Source: Rotaria sp. Silwood1 (lineage: Eukaryota > Rotifera > Eurotatoria > Philodinida > Philodinidae). From it: a DNA stretch of 64,000 nt. A program made the position numbers and the translations under genes. The stretch spans positions 2,661,272 to 2,725,271 of the forward strand of contig CAJNOP010000001.1 of NCBI GenBank assembly GCA_905250075.1, read 5' to 3'. The notes below the pieces were generated by a model that saw nothing but the letters and a program-made list of their open reading frames with translations, was not told where the DNA came from and did no database searches. Shown here piece after piece: positions 13,017 to 25,089 of this stretch. Positions within the stretch are counted from its first letter, which is position 1. Each line of letters opens with the position of its first letter.

Positions 13017-13295
13017 CTATTCTTCTTGAATTGATGTTAATATTGGAGCACGTGGTCGTGCTAAAGCTGTTCGATATCGTGGTGAAAAATGAGGATGTAG
13101 ATGATTTACATCAATTGGTGAAATTTGATAAGAAGATTTGACTTGAACTTTTTTAATGGATTTATTTGATGATGATGTTGAGTTCTTGCGATTGGGATAA
13201 GTATACGTTGGTACTACTGGTTGATTCAAATGCCAAAACATCTTTGATAAGAATTGTGAGAGTCGTTTACCGAAGCTAGCTTTCTCTTTTGCCAT
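13017..13295 (-). CDS. Small putative protein (92 aa), unrecognised
   Basis: A single open frame on the minus strand begins MAKEKASFGKRLSQFLSKMF and ends SIQEE. It is basic and serine-rich in the middle (NSTSSSNKSIKKVQV). There is no signal peptide or membrane segment. Its codon use resembles the accepted genes more than the surrounding DNA does. An amphipathic N-terminus (SFGKRLSQFLSKMFWHLN) may bind membrane, which is inference. It could also be the last exon of a larger gene, since upstream exons cannot be excluded. Confidence 0.5.
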   Translation of the reverse strand: MAKEKASFGKRLSQFLSKMFWHLNQPVVPTYTYPNRKNSTSSSNKSIKKVQVKSSYQISPIDVNHLHPHFSPRYRTALARPRAPILTSIQEE

Positions 13296-16200
13296 AATTT
13301 TTGTTCTATGAGAAATTAATAAAATGTATACTGTATATATGTTATATATTAAATATACGAATGAGCAATCACGCTAGAATGTACAGGTTGCTCCTTGGAC
13401 ATTACTAATTTTATTTAGTCACAAGGACAGGGAAGAGAAAAATTGCGTATATTAACTGCGTTATTGCTTCATTAACGTCACTGATATGAAAACATGTTTC
13501 GAACAATAACCATGTGAAAAAGAAAACGAAAACTGCGTGAGCGTATCTGTGATTGATAATTACTTAAGATGTGATAATTAGAAATCTTCACATCTTATTT
13601 TTTTTCTCTCACAATTTTTGCATGGTTTGATGGAGTATGTTGATTTACTTAAGACAAGTGTGTTTCTCGAATTTTCGAAACCAAATTTTTCAAAAGAAAA
13701 ACGCAAAATATCTTGAACTTTAGACTTTATTGTAACAGATGTCAATTTCTCATATATCTTTAAATGCTTTATTTTTTTTTCGCTTCGAGCAACTCTGTAA
13801 ATATGTTTTTCTAGTGTACCAAGCCAAATTGATTAAAGAAAGAAAATTTTAAGCTTACTTCTTTCTAGTTAATTTTGTTTCGTTCATGACAAAAAAATAT
13901 TTGTAGAGTTACATAAAGCAAAAAAATAAAACATTCACAGATGCATAACAAATGATAATCTATTCTAATGAAGTCTAAAATTCGAGATTTTTTGAAAAAT
14001 TTAGTTTTAGAAATTGCAGAGATGCACTTTTCCGCAGTATATAAACATGCTATTTTTAACGATACGAAAACAGTGAGAAAAAAAAAATTACCCATATTTT
14101 CAACATGTCACATGTTATTTTGAAAAAGTTGTTCTTACGTTCTAATAATAAAAAGACTCGAAAAAAACACATTATTTGTTCTTTGTACAAAAATTTTTAG
14201 ACAAGATAAGTGCATAGATAAAGCTTATGTTTTGGCAACCTTTCACAGAACAACTTTGATGTATGATTCATCGATTACGGGTCAAGGGTTTCTCTTCTCT
14301 CTGCCCTTGATTGTACAGAATAGTATAATTTAGTCGCATATTTACGTTGGTGTCTTTTTTTCCTGTACAAGAAAATTGTATGACGACAAAGACTAGTAAA
14401 AAAAAAAGAAAAAAAACGTGTTATTTTATACTCATCAAAGAACGAATGATTCTTGAAAACAAATAATGCCTAGGCGGTGACAATATTTACGTAAACATAT
14501 TAGCCAACATAGAGCAAAAACAAAATACAGAACATATAAGTGCGTATGATTCAACTGAAGAAAACGACTTTAACTTCATTTATGAGTGAAACTATTACTA
14601 TTTATTGATGTAATAAGAAAAAAAACCAAAACGAAACAATATTTTAAGAGAAATTTTCTTTTTCTTGAAATAACAAATATCAACATATGCCTCCAACGGT
14701 ACAAACAATAAATTATGTTTTTATGCATGCTCTGATTTTGTCCCTCTTATTTAATGTTTCGGTTGAATACACGTTCTTTGAGTGTGTTTTTTTGTAATTA
14801 TTCAATCCTAGTATAATTAAGTATCTGGACAATATTTCTACATATTTTTTTATTCTAGTAAAAAATGGCTACAAAAAATGTAAAAGTTGTGAATTTTATA
14901 AAATGACACATAATCTTATGTTATATTTTAATATTTAATAGCAGAATGAATGTTTGTTCTTTGATTCATTATCGTAGGATTTCCAATATTGAATTTTATT
15001 TTGTGATTATTTGTTAATAAAATAATTTAAATTGAGAAATATATTTATTGAAATATAAGAAGTTTAATCAAAGAAAAAAGAAAATCGATTTTATTATGAT
15101 ATTTATTGTATGAAGGTTTCATTTAACAAATGGCAAAGATTCAATCGAAGTAGTGGTTGATTTTAATTGAATTAATCAGATGAGATACATGAAACTATTT
15201 ACTAGATTTTCGATTATCAAAAGACACTCGAAACTAGCTATTAATCATCAATGAATAAAATCAATTTTGAATTTTCCAATCATTTATTTACTTGTTTGTG
15301 TATTTGTTTGTTTTGATTCATGCACAATAGTGTGCATTATGACTAGGAATAAGATAAAGGTAAAAAAGCATGTGATATGCAATTGGTATTGTGCTGTTAA
15401 AATTTCTCCCCGATGACAGTAAATTATGTGTTATATGCGTATTATTCTTCCAAATTTCGATCATCTATTTCATAATATAAGTTCGTAGTAAATAGAATCA
15501 ATCATATGTCAAATGACTTTATAAGCTTATTTTTCATCTATAATTAACAATGACCTTTTTTTTTATCAATAAGTTAATCTGTACTAAAGGTTCGTGATTA
15601 AGCAGAGACTTACATGATATTATTTTTAACATAACAAAACGAGACAGAAAATGTTGTTAAAGTCTCTGTTGTTCTTGTTAGTGGTAGAGAAGAAGTAAAA
15701 TTATTAACTTTATCGAATGCAAGACATAAATAGCAACATGATCTTATCATTGTTTATTCAAAAATACGTGTTTGTAAATTTCTTTTGAAACACTAATATG
15801 TTCTATACTGATAGAAAGAATGAATCATTTTTATCTTGCATCTAAAAGAACTTTCTTTTACAAATTTATTCTAGTCCATTGCATGATATAAATCGAAATA
15901 TTTTTCAAATGAGATATTTCCATTAGCTTCTTTAATTTTCTTTTGGTCTACTGTAATCAACCTAAGAGATGGACGAAACCAAATGAAAATATACTAATCT
16001 TCCAATTTTTTCATCAATCTTACTTAAACAAAATTTAATAGATTATGCTAATCGTATATTAAAAGTACATTGTCCTATGTTGATTGATACATAGCAATAA
16101 ATACACAAGTCTTTTAATTCACATTTATTTATGTAAACTCTTTTGATTAGTTATTCGTTTAGTTAAATGGAAAAATTTCACATGATCATATCTCAAAATG

Positions 16201-17014
16201 AAAGTTCGATAGAAAAAAACAAGAAGTTTTGTCATTGACTAAAAAACTTTTTTTAATGCTTATATTAGATTTAGAACCTACAAGCTCGACGTTTCTATCG
16301 TATCACAAATGTAAATTCATATAAAAAGCTTTTAGTGCAATCTTTACAGGATTAAAATGTGAAACACGATATAGTTACTGTTTCTAATCACAGAGATGTT
16401 ACTTTTTTCTATTGAGTTTGGAACACATTTCTTTAGCATCATTTTCCTTAACCTCTAAAAATATACAATAAGAAAACAGTTCATATGTTATAACGACACG
16501 TTATTGGTACACAGTTTTTGATCATATATCAACAAAATTTACCACTACGTGTAAACAGTCTGTGGGAAGAGGGTACAAATTTCTATTTTTGTATCTCATT
16601 TTTATATAATACAATGGCTGAGATACTCACCATAATAATAAAGTCCAAAGGTGATTCTACAATCGAAAGAAAAGCAATTGTAGATCATCATTATTCAAAA
16701 TAATGTAATACACATTAACTTCGATCCAAGTTAAATAAAATTGATTGTATACTATAAGTATAATTGCCAATAAATGAACATGACAACGAAAATTAGATAA
16801 TGAAAGATACGAATGATTGATTCAACGACCATGAAATCAATGGTCTTTTGTCATTGAAATAGGCGAATAGTCAATAGAATATACTGAAACGTGTATACTT
16901 ACACAATATGAAATGCTTGTTGATGTCGCTCTTTACTGAAAGTTAGTATTAGGCATGCATATTCCTAAAGTCTTGATATAGCAGTGGAATACATTAATGT
17001 TTTGAACAAATGAA
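13296..17014. other. 3.7 kb intergenic region
   Basis: AT-rich sequence with homopolymer runs. I found no coding exon chain, RNA gene or clear repeat. Short open frames at 13865-14095 and 16518-16703 lack coding character. Confidence 0.4.
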
Positions 17015-17022
17015 TAAAAATA
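17015..17022. repeat. Left target-site duplication of the MULE element
   Basis: TAAAAATA directly before the left terminal repeat. The same octamer follows the right end at 19751. Confidence 0.75.
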
Positions 17023-17036
17023 GGCTACAAATTATT

Positions 17037-17290
17037 TGCTCAGTAAAAATATTGAAATGCTAAGTAGATTAGTGCTAAGTAAACTGTGTGATTGCTCAGT
17101 AAAAAAAATTGAATGCTAAGTAAATAATTTGTTTCTTAGTAGAAAAAATATTTGCTAAGTTAAAAATATATTCACTAAGTTAAAAAAATAAATCCTAAGT
17201 AAATAATTTTTTTGTTAAGTTAATAAATTGAAATTACAGTAAAAAAAAATCAAAATATTAAGTAAAATATAAATTATCACTAAGTAATTT
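17037..17290 (+). repeat. Left subterminal array of CTAAGTAAA-like motifs
   Basis: About 13 copies of CTAAGTAAA and close variants (CTCAGTAAA, CTAAGTTAA, TTAAGTAAA) occur at intervals of roughly 15-25 bp. Subterminal repeats of this kind often bind the element's transposase; that role here is inferred. Confidence 0.8.
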
Positions 17291-17664
17291 CGAATAAAAC
17301 AATGTTCGAATATCTAAGATAAAAAAAATTCTTAATGTTGGTATGACACATACATTTTTCTTCTTGCTTTCCTACTATAACCATTAAAGTACACGTAGTT
17401 CGATATATATGTATATTCCAACTCTTTCTTTTTGTTCGTTGGGAGATAGTATGTGAATGAGTGCATGCTTGTCTTCGAGGATGTTCTAGTAGAATTGTTT
17501 GTACTGTTTGTTTACCGTTTCCATTACATATGATCTCCGATATTTTCTCGAAAGTTCATAAATCATGCCGAATATGTATCTTCTAGTGAGTTCTCAGGTC
17601 TTCTCTTTCTTGTCTACGCGTATATAAATATATATCTGCGCTAATGAAAAATGTGTTTAATTGA

Positions 17665-19507
17665 ATCACTATAGCGAATTTTACGACAACACAAGCATAT
17701 GAAAGTTCATCTCAATCGGATAATGAAATGAAAGTTGATCAATCACATATTCAAAGAAAACCGATTGTTCGATGAAGTGTTCGTTGGGTTAAAGAAAAAG
17801 TTTATTCGAATGCTAAGGATGCTCAAAATGCAATTAAACAAGAGAAGCGGTGGAGTAAATATTACACCAACAAAAGTCGTGATGGAATAAAAGTGCATTA
17901 TCGCTGTAATCAGGTGCCATTTCGTGGCAAGCAATGCGATGCAGCAATACATCTCTATTACCCAAATGATAGCAGTGAAGTATTATTGTTTCGTACAGAC
18001 AATGAACACGAACACGGAAATTTAACTCAGCGCAAATGTTTTTCTGAAGAACTTAAACAGCATATTGATGAATTATTTGATTTAAAACTGAAGCCGAAGA
18101 AAATATATGAAGTTTTACAAGAAAAAAAATTTATGATTACATCTAATCAATTGAAAAATTATTTGATGCAACTGCGTAAAAAGAAATATGGTGCTTCAAC
18201 TATAAGCTTAGGAAACTTCGAAAATTTATGTGCTGAAAACTCTACAGTACCACAATCTGAAGATGAAACATTTGTTCTTTCTTACCATGTGCAATATGAA
18301 GATGATATTGATGATAACGAGGACGCAATGGATGGTGAAAATAAATTTAGATTTTTTATAATATCGAAAAGATTATTAGAAATCGCTTCTATTTCAACAC
18401 GAATACATGCAGACGCCACATACAAACTCAATTGGCAAGGATTTCCTGTATTGATAATAGGAGCAACTGATTCTGATAGAAAATTGCATCCATTTGGATT
18501 GGCAGTTTGTAGTAATGAACAACAACAAGATTTCGAATTTATTTTCAAAAGCATTTCCAACGGTGTTGACCAAATAGTTCAATCGAAATTCATGTCTGAA
18601 GTTTTAATAGCTGATGGTTCTGATGCCATACGGAATGCATTTGAGACAACATTTAACAATGATAAAATTGTGATCTGCTGGGCGCATATGCGACCACATG
18701 TTGATAAAAAGTTAAGTAATGTTAGTTTCAGACAAGAGATATTAGATGACATCGACAAATTACAATTGTGTGAATCAGAAAAAGTCTTTAACAAAGCATC
18801 ATCATTGTTTGTTAAGAAATGGTGTCAAAGAGAACATGACTTTTTTACAATACTTCGAAAACGAATGGTTACAAGCTTTTTCTTCTTGGTATGAAGGATA
18901 CAATTACTTCACACCTAGTACTAACAATTCATTAGAGGCAACCAACAGAGTGATCAAAGATGAACACACGTTTAGAGAACGACATCCATTATTAAGATTT
19001 TTTGTAATAGCCAATGACATCGTACATAGATGGTCTAAATCTCGGGATCCAAACCAAATAGATCCAATTATTTATTCATCAGAGCCAACAATTACATTAA
19101 AAAAATGGACTGATGCTTATCATTTTGCTAAATCGTCGAACTTGGTATTACAAATACCATCGAGCCGAAAAGGTGCTATTGATTATTATATACCAGCTGG
19201 TGAAGCGGAACATATTACACAACATGATATTCAAAAATACAAGAAAAAAACCTGGAATTCCTTTGATCAATTCAAGATTCTTCAATTCGGTATATGGAAA
19301 GTGACTTTATCTAATGATGGAACGGAATGGAAAAGTGGCACTTGTAATTGTCCAAACTTCTTCAAATAATTTATTTGCAAACATGTCATTGGAATGGCTA
19401 TTATATTGAAGTTTTGTAAACCACCACCATCGGCCAAAGACATAGCTTTAGGACAAAAAAGAAAACGAGGACGATCTCGAAAAGCTACAAAAGCTTTACT
19501 AACATAA
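17665..19507 (+). pseudogene. MULE transposase, disrupted (two stops, one frameshift)
   Basis: The N-terminal part has a FLYWCH/WRKY-GCM1-like zinc-binding region (HYRCN, C, then NEHEHGN). The MULE core follows: HADATYK with the first catalytic Asp, IADGSDAIRNAF with the second, and CWAHMRPHV. The third acidic residue lies in TNNSLEATNR. A C-terminal SWIM zinc finger reads CNCPNFFK, stop, FICKHV. The lesions I see are TGA at 17773-17775, a one-base shift in the T6 run near 18839-18844, and TAA at 19367-19369 inside the SWIM finger. After the last stop the frame stays open to 19507 with a basic tail (KRKRGRSRK). The open frames 17893-18894 and 18746-19369 are pieces of this gene. Few lesions suggest recent death. 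Confidence 0.85.
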
Positions 19508-19528
19508 TAACTGAACAATTATACTTTT

Positions 19529-19739
19529 TTACTTAGATATTTATGTTTCTTCACCTAGAGAAAAATATATATTTACTTAGACATGGTCAATATTTTACTT
19601 AGAAATTATCATATGTTTACTTAGAATTTAAATAAAAAACTTTGCAAAAATGATTTTTTTACTTAGAATTCTATTTTTGAAATTACTTAGAAAATATTCA
19701 TTTTTTTACTTAGCTTTTATTTTAATTTACTTAGCAGTT
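19529..19739 (-). repeat. Right subterminal array, inverted copies of the same motif
   Basis: About nine copies of TTTACTTAG and variants occur here, the reverse complement of the left motif. The array ends next to the right terminal repeat. Confidence 0.8.
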
Positions 19740-19750
19740 AAATAGTAGCC

Positions 19751-19758
19751 TAAAAATA
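19751..19758. repeat. Right target-site duplication of the MULE element
   Basis: TAAAAATA directly after the right terminal repeat, matching 17015-17022. Confidence 0.75.
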
Positions 19759-20010
19759 TTAGCAAGTTGTAGACGAAATGTGTTTTATGATAATTTCACG
19801 TATTCACAATTAAAAAATTCTAATCGCTATGGTGAATGGTATAATGAAAAAATTCCAAAAGAAAAAAGTCAAGCGTGAAAACAACCGGGCTTAGTAACGA
19901 ACAAAGTCGTGTGAGTGTTTCAAATCCCGAAAGATTACCAGAATAGTGTGGTTAAAACATTCATGTTTAGTGTGTCAAATCGTGTTTGAGACAAGACTAT
20001 GTGCATTATG

Positions 20011-20519
20011 TAGGTTCTAGTGAGCTATGAATATCTTGAAAAGACTTCGAGTTAATAGCTTATTACTGTTGAGATTCTGTATTTTTTTTACAAAATGACA
20101 TGACCTTCCTCAGAAACACTCGATTTCAAACTTCGACTTGAAACTTTGTACAGAGGTAGGCTTTAATTAGATTTGCTTATTGTGAAGATTTCAGATTTTT
20201 CTAGAGAACCTATTCTAAAATAAGAATATCGAAATTTACCGTTGTATATGACAGAAATAAAAAAAACATGCTTTTATCATAGTCGTATCTTACAATATAA
20301 GACAATTAAAAGATCTAAAACATTTACAATAAAACTGCTTTTCATTAAAGCTCGTCTCTATGCAAAGTTTCAAGTCAAAATTCGAAACTTAGCTTTTCGG
20401 GATTCCTGAAGGGTACCACGGTATCCTTCTAAAAAATACAGTAAATATATAATATCTCAGTGGTAATAACCTATCAGTACGAACTTTTCTCTGGATATTC
20501 ATATCTCACTAGAACCTAG
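20011..20519. mobile_element. Foldback/MITE-like element with long inverted repeats
   Basis: The ends TAGGTTCTAGTGAG (20011) and its complement finishing CTCACTAGAACCTA (20519) are inverted repeats. Similarity continues inwards as imperfect arms, for example 20104-20170 against 20338-20415, around GACTTGAAACTTTG. There is no coding frame. If the outermost TA pairs are the target duplication, it would fit a Tc1/mariner-type MITE of about 505 bp; this is inference. Confidence 0.7.
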
Positions 20520-21043
20520 ATGATGCACAGAATCTCGACTGCAAAAGCAATTGGACACTTAAAAAAGTTCCTCTATAAATTAATTAAAACAAAAGGATGT
20601 AACACGATCAATACTTTACGATTCATACTAGACAGAAAAATCCTTTGTTATTATCTTCTATCTATATTGCTTGGTCATCAGATAATCGATACTGATCTTC
20701 AATGAAAGGTTGTTTTTCTTGTGATATAAAAATACATTTTAGTAAGATTCACAATTACAAGATAAAGGCTTTAAAAAAAAGAACACGTTAAAAAACGACA
20801 AATCGTACTGGTTTACATGTCATGCAATTTCATCTATTGTAGTTCTCACATTACTCGTATAAAAATAATCAAGTTTCAATATCATTGTACATGACTCATA
20901 CATACAACTATCTCAAGTTTCTTTCCAATTAAAATAATCACAATGTTCTTATCTATTTCTTTTCATTTATTTTCAAACGAAATATAACAAAAAAAAGAAC
21001 AAAGCACATACATTCATCATTAGTTACATTTATAGAAATCATC
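20520..21043. other. Short intergenic region upstream of the receptor gene
   Basis: AT-rich, probably containing the receptor promoter and 5' UTR. I recognise no specific element. Confidence 0.35.
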
Positions 21044-22195
21044 ATGAATCGAACAGCAGCAGTAAGTTCAGATGAAAAATTTGAAAATACTTTTCTATTC
21101 TATGTTTTTGTTGTCATATAGAAGTCTTATTATACTGCCTATACTTCAATCGATCGATTTGATTCAATAATTTTTTTTTATAATTATTTTTGTACATGGT
21201 CAATAGGAATGATATTCTCTTTAATACTTCCAATATTATTTCTCTTTGCACCATCATCATTTCATACAACTCGTACATCTAATTTTCTTATTATTTGTCT
21301 TGTTTGTTTAACCAATATGTTTTGTCTTTATATTCAAGCACATATGTTAAGTGGTTTAGGTGAACCAAATTTATCATTTCATACATGTCGTTTTTTTGTT
21401 TATTTATCAACATTAGCTAAACCAATAGAACTTTATTTAACATTATTATTTAGTATTGAAAGAATATTAACAAAAAATTTATTAAATTCTATTTTATCAA
21501 AGAATAATTATCGATCATATTTTAAAAGGTTTTATTCATTATTAATTTTTATTGGTGTAAGTTTAATTTTTTCGATAAGATTATATGAAATTTTAAAGCT
21601 TATTAAAAAGAATCCATCTATATCAAAAAGTAATATTATTTCACGAGAAAATAATATTGATAATAATAATCAAACAGATCAAATTAATTTTCAATATTGT
21701 TATCGTTCATTAAATGTTGAAACCTATGCAAAAATTTTATCATTTTATACAATACAATATTGGTTTGAATATGGAATATTAACAATAATTACTATTAGTT
21801 TTTTATCTATTATTATATATCAATATTGTTTACCTTTTTTACGACAACGTTCATCATCTCGTTTAAGTGTTAATACAAAATTTTATTTATCACTTTCAAC
21901 ATGTGTTATTTTATTTGAAGTTGTTTTACTATGTTTACATTTTATTATTACTAGTGTTGACAATAATACAGATACTCAAGTTAATTCTTTGCAAATAATG
22001 TTATTTGTATACAATATACGTTGTATTTTATTACCATTTATGATTTGTTTAACAACTTGTAGTCCATTAAAACAATGGATTTATCAACTTATTATTCTAC
22101 GTCCATATCTAGATAACATCAATGAAAATGATCAAACAAAGACAATCATTGATCAATCAGAACCATTAACATCTTCTCAACAAATAATTTCTTAG
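21044..22195 (+). CDS. Divergent rhodopsin-like seven-transmembrane receptor (363 aa), two exons
   Basis: Exon 1 (21044-21061) encodes MNRTAA and ends at GTAAG. The acceptor ATAG at 21120-21121 opens exon 2 (21122-22195) in frame, continuing KSYYTAYTSIDRFD. Seven hydrophobic segments follow in the usual spacing, starting at IIFFYNYFCTWSIGMIFSLI. The TM3 region has the conserved cysteine (FHTCRFFVYLSTL), but the DRY-box position reads SIERIL. A long loop between TM4 and TM5 contains another cysteine (FQYCYRSLN), suiting the standard disulphide. The NPxxY motif is replaced by FMICLTTCSPLKQW. The N-terminus is short with an NRT sequon. The ligand cannot be predicted; resemblance is to peptide-type receptors expanded in small invertebrates. 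Confidence 0.85.
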
Positions 22196-22521
22196 AATCA
22201 TAATACATTGTGAACATTTTTCTTTTTTTTGATTTGTGATTTCATTCACATATCTAATTTTTGAACAGATGTAATAGATGAACTTTCTTTCATATGTTGA
22301 TTCATTATATTGTGATAAGGCGGAAATGAGAAAATTCAAAGTTGATGATAGATGCTATCCTGCTGTGAGAATATGCCATGACCAACATATAACAATAGAT
22401 CATTTTTCAGTATTAAATTATTGATTGGTTGAACTTGGCAAAACAGAAAAGAGTGAGAAAGAGAAAAATCTGAAAGAGAGAGAATGATCGATTGATAGCA
22501 AAAACAACATTTCTATTTGTT
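22196..22521. other. Gap between receptor and next gene
   Basis: AT-rich 3' UTR of the receptor followed by a presumed promoter. No other feature seen. Confidence 0.3.
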
Positions 22522-24034
22522 ATGATGGATACATCACGTTTTGTTCACTCGTTTTTACAATATTTACCAGATTTTTTAAAAAAAAGTAAGATTTATTAAT
22601 AAAAAAAAAGCAGAATTCTTGATTAAATTTTGTTTTTTTTTCCTCTAATAGAATTATCTCATAAAGAAAATCATTTTTCACAGGTATTTATTTTTATTTA
22701 ACATTCATGCTAAAATTAAACAGGTTGGTGTAACTTGAATAACTCGACAATGATAACAATCATTATAAAATAAATCATTTTCACAAAATATTTTACACAC
22801 TGTATGAAAATGGTGTTCTGTTTCGATGTAATTTTAAGTTTCCCATGTGCTTTAGATCTATAGATCAAGGCTCAATTTCATATGATTATCTTCTCTTATC
22901 TGAATGCTGACAAGGAAACAACTCCAATTGGATTCTACTGTTAGAGCTCTTATTGGACTTACAGGCAGGTTTCAATGAGAATAGTAAAAGCTAAAAAGGA
23001 TCCATCTCATTGATCTTTGTCATCAAATTATTTTTAGGTACTCTTCGAAAGACTGAACAATACAGTTTGATCCAAAGTTTTGCGTATAGATAGACCTAAT
23101 GACTCTTACAATCTCCTAAAAGTTTCAGAATATTGTAAGAGCCATTAAATCTTTCTACACGGATAACTTTAGATCGATATTTTACCATTTAAATTTTTCC
23201 GAATTAGCTACAAATCAATTGAAGACTGAGTAAACCGATCATAACTTGACGATAAAGCCTCATACGGACACACACTTCTAGGCTCTTGCTAGTCTCACTA
23301 AAAACTGTCTGTGAGTCCGATATGAGATCAAACAAACGGTATCAGTTGGGATAGTTTTCTTGTGAGTCAACGATATCGCGTATATATTCGGTGGAACTAT
23401 ATAGAATTCTTTCGATTTGTAGCAAATTTTCTTGAAACGAAACACTATCGAATGTTTTGTGAATATGATAACTATTAAAATAATTTTGTCTCATATAATA
23501 TGAGACAAAAAAAACTTCCGGAATTTTTCTTTTTGAAAATTTTAAAAATCATCGATTACTAACTGATGCCGTTATTGAGTTATTAAGCTTATTTCAATCG
23601 ACCTTCAATTCTGACGTAAACATTGGTTGCTAATATGAACAATAACTTTTTTTCTTGTGTAGAATTATCCTAGTCAATGTTCTTTATTTGCATCGATGAC
23701 AAATATTCATGATAATACTAATAATAATAATGAAGAAAATCTCATTTATGATAATGATGGTTTTTTATTATTGATGGAAAAAGCTCAATCAAATCTTTCG
23801 TTATTTAATGTTAGTTATGATTCACTTATTTTCAATGAAAATGATGATTTCAATCAAAAATCAAGACAAACATTGAATACAATAAAACATTATAATAGTT
23901 CCATGGATATTCATGTAGACATTAAAAAATCTAATCATCGTTTAACAATGACTTTTTCAGAAGACATTTTTTCTTCACAAACAAAAACTTTACAAAGATG
24001 GAAAGGACATGAATTATTAAATACATGTGCTTAA
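22522..24034 (+). CDS. Uncharacterised protein, three exons (155 aa)
   Basis: The exons are 22522-22585, 22652-22683 and 23663-24034. They join in frame as MMDTSRFVHSFLQYLPDFLKKKLSHKENHFSQ followed by NYPSQCSLFASMTN. The rest is asparagine-rich and acidic (NTNNNNEEN, FNENDDFNQK). It then has a more ordered-looking stretch (MDIHVDIKKSNHRLTMTFSED) and ends WKGHELLNTCA. There is no signal peptide or membrane segment. I do not recognise a family. Intron 1 is 66 nt and intron 2 is 979 nt, carrying two palindromic structures. The first two exons rest on splice signals and phase alone, so the start is less certain than exon 3. Confidence 0.6.
23069..23175. repeat. Hairpin-forming inverted repeat in an intron
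   Basis: The arms 23069-23112 and 23132-23175 are reverse complements over 44 bp with about ten scattered differences. They share AATGNCTCTTACAAT next to a 19-bp loop. Confidence 0.75.
23486..23512. repeat. Short near-perfect palindrome
   Basis: TTTTGTCTCATAT and ATATGAGACAAAA meet around a single base, giving a palindrome of about 27 bp in the same intron as the repeat at 23069. Confidence 0.7.
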
Positions 24035-25089
24035 TAAATTTTTCTTTTTTAATTTGTACGAAACATATATGCATAAATTAATTTATGCTCTCTTTGATGC
24101 ATGTAAATCGTTGGAAATACTAACAGAAACTTTTTCTAAATGGATTGTTTTGTGAAAGATATTAATATTTACGATTAATCTACACTGAAACAAGAGTCAG
24201 TCGAAGATATATTTGTGAGAAGATCACTCTTAGTCGAGCAATATATTCAGGTTTGAATCAAAAATGGTTTAATTGTTTTTTGTTATTTGACCATTAAAAA
24301 GCATCGCATTCGTTCATTTAATTAGCTCAATCATTCAAAGATTGCCTGTATTACTATTTTGATATATTTTGTTTTTCGAATGACTTAGCCAAAACTTTTG
24401 GTCGATATCGATTTTATACATTCAATAGTGTTTCTTTCAATAAACATTTCCCAATTTTTTTTTGTACTAACAAATAGAAAATTAAAGTAAAAATTTAAGG
24501 TATACTTTGAGTGGTTAGACTTTTCTTTTAAATAATTGCCATTTTGCATATACGATTTAATCAACAGGCTATTATAGACATAATTCAAAGAATTTTTTTA
24601 AATTCTATTTTTTATTGATTGTACAGAACGAGCCATAAATAGAATTAAGATAAAAAAAAAAAAAAATCGAAATTTTTCGCTTGGATTCGCTCAAATAAGT
24701 TGCCTTTTTGAAACATAATCTAAAAGCCGCGATAGATGCTAATCAGAGACAGTCACGAGCCTTGAAAGATGCCTTAGTAATGTCTTCCATCTCTGTCACG
24801 CAACGTAACAGACGTTGTTAGTATATGATCAAAGATCGTATATCAATAGCATCTCGTTCTGATATATGAACTATTTCCTGATTCTATTTCTGAAAGATAA
24901 AGTAAAGCGGTAATGAAGAAATATGATCCGAAATATGTAGAATAAAGTAATCCTCTTTGATTAGTAACACATCAACTACATCGCGTTTTACGTTTTAATC
25001 TCTCGGGAATCGCACTAGTAGCTTTTTTAGTTAGTGATAGAAGCTTATTTTAAGTTTTCTTTTTTTCCATATGGATAATGTAAACAAAT
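24035..25089. other. Intergenic region after the 22522 gene
   Basis: 3' flank of two convergent genes. A slightly GC-richer patch near 24670-24860 contains no recognisable gene. Nothing else supported. Confidence 0.35.

Larger units (their letters stand above)
17023..19750 (+). mobile_element. MULE-type DNA transposon, about 2.7 kb, with TIRs and 8-bp target-site duplication
   Basis: The ends begin GGCTAC (17023) and finish GTAGCC (19750). Over the first 21 bp the inverted ends agree at about 16 positions. Both flanks carry TAAAAATA (17015-17022 and 19751-19758), an 8-bp duplication in the range typical for Mutator-like elements. The left subterminal region (17037-17290) holds about 13 copies of a CTAAGTAAA-like word. 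The right one (19529-19739) holds about nine copies in the opposite orientation, so both arrays read the same way inwards. The interior encodes a broken MULE transposase. The sharp ends and intact duplication indicate a fairly recent insertion. Confidence 0.88.

Noticed and set aside
18282-18794. Open frames on the minus strand across the transposase
   Set aside because: Shadows of the MULE transposase reading frame.
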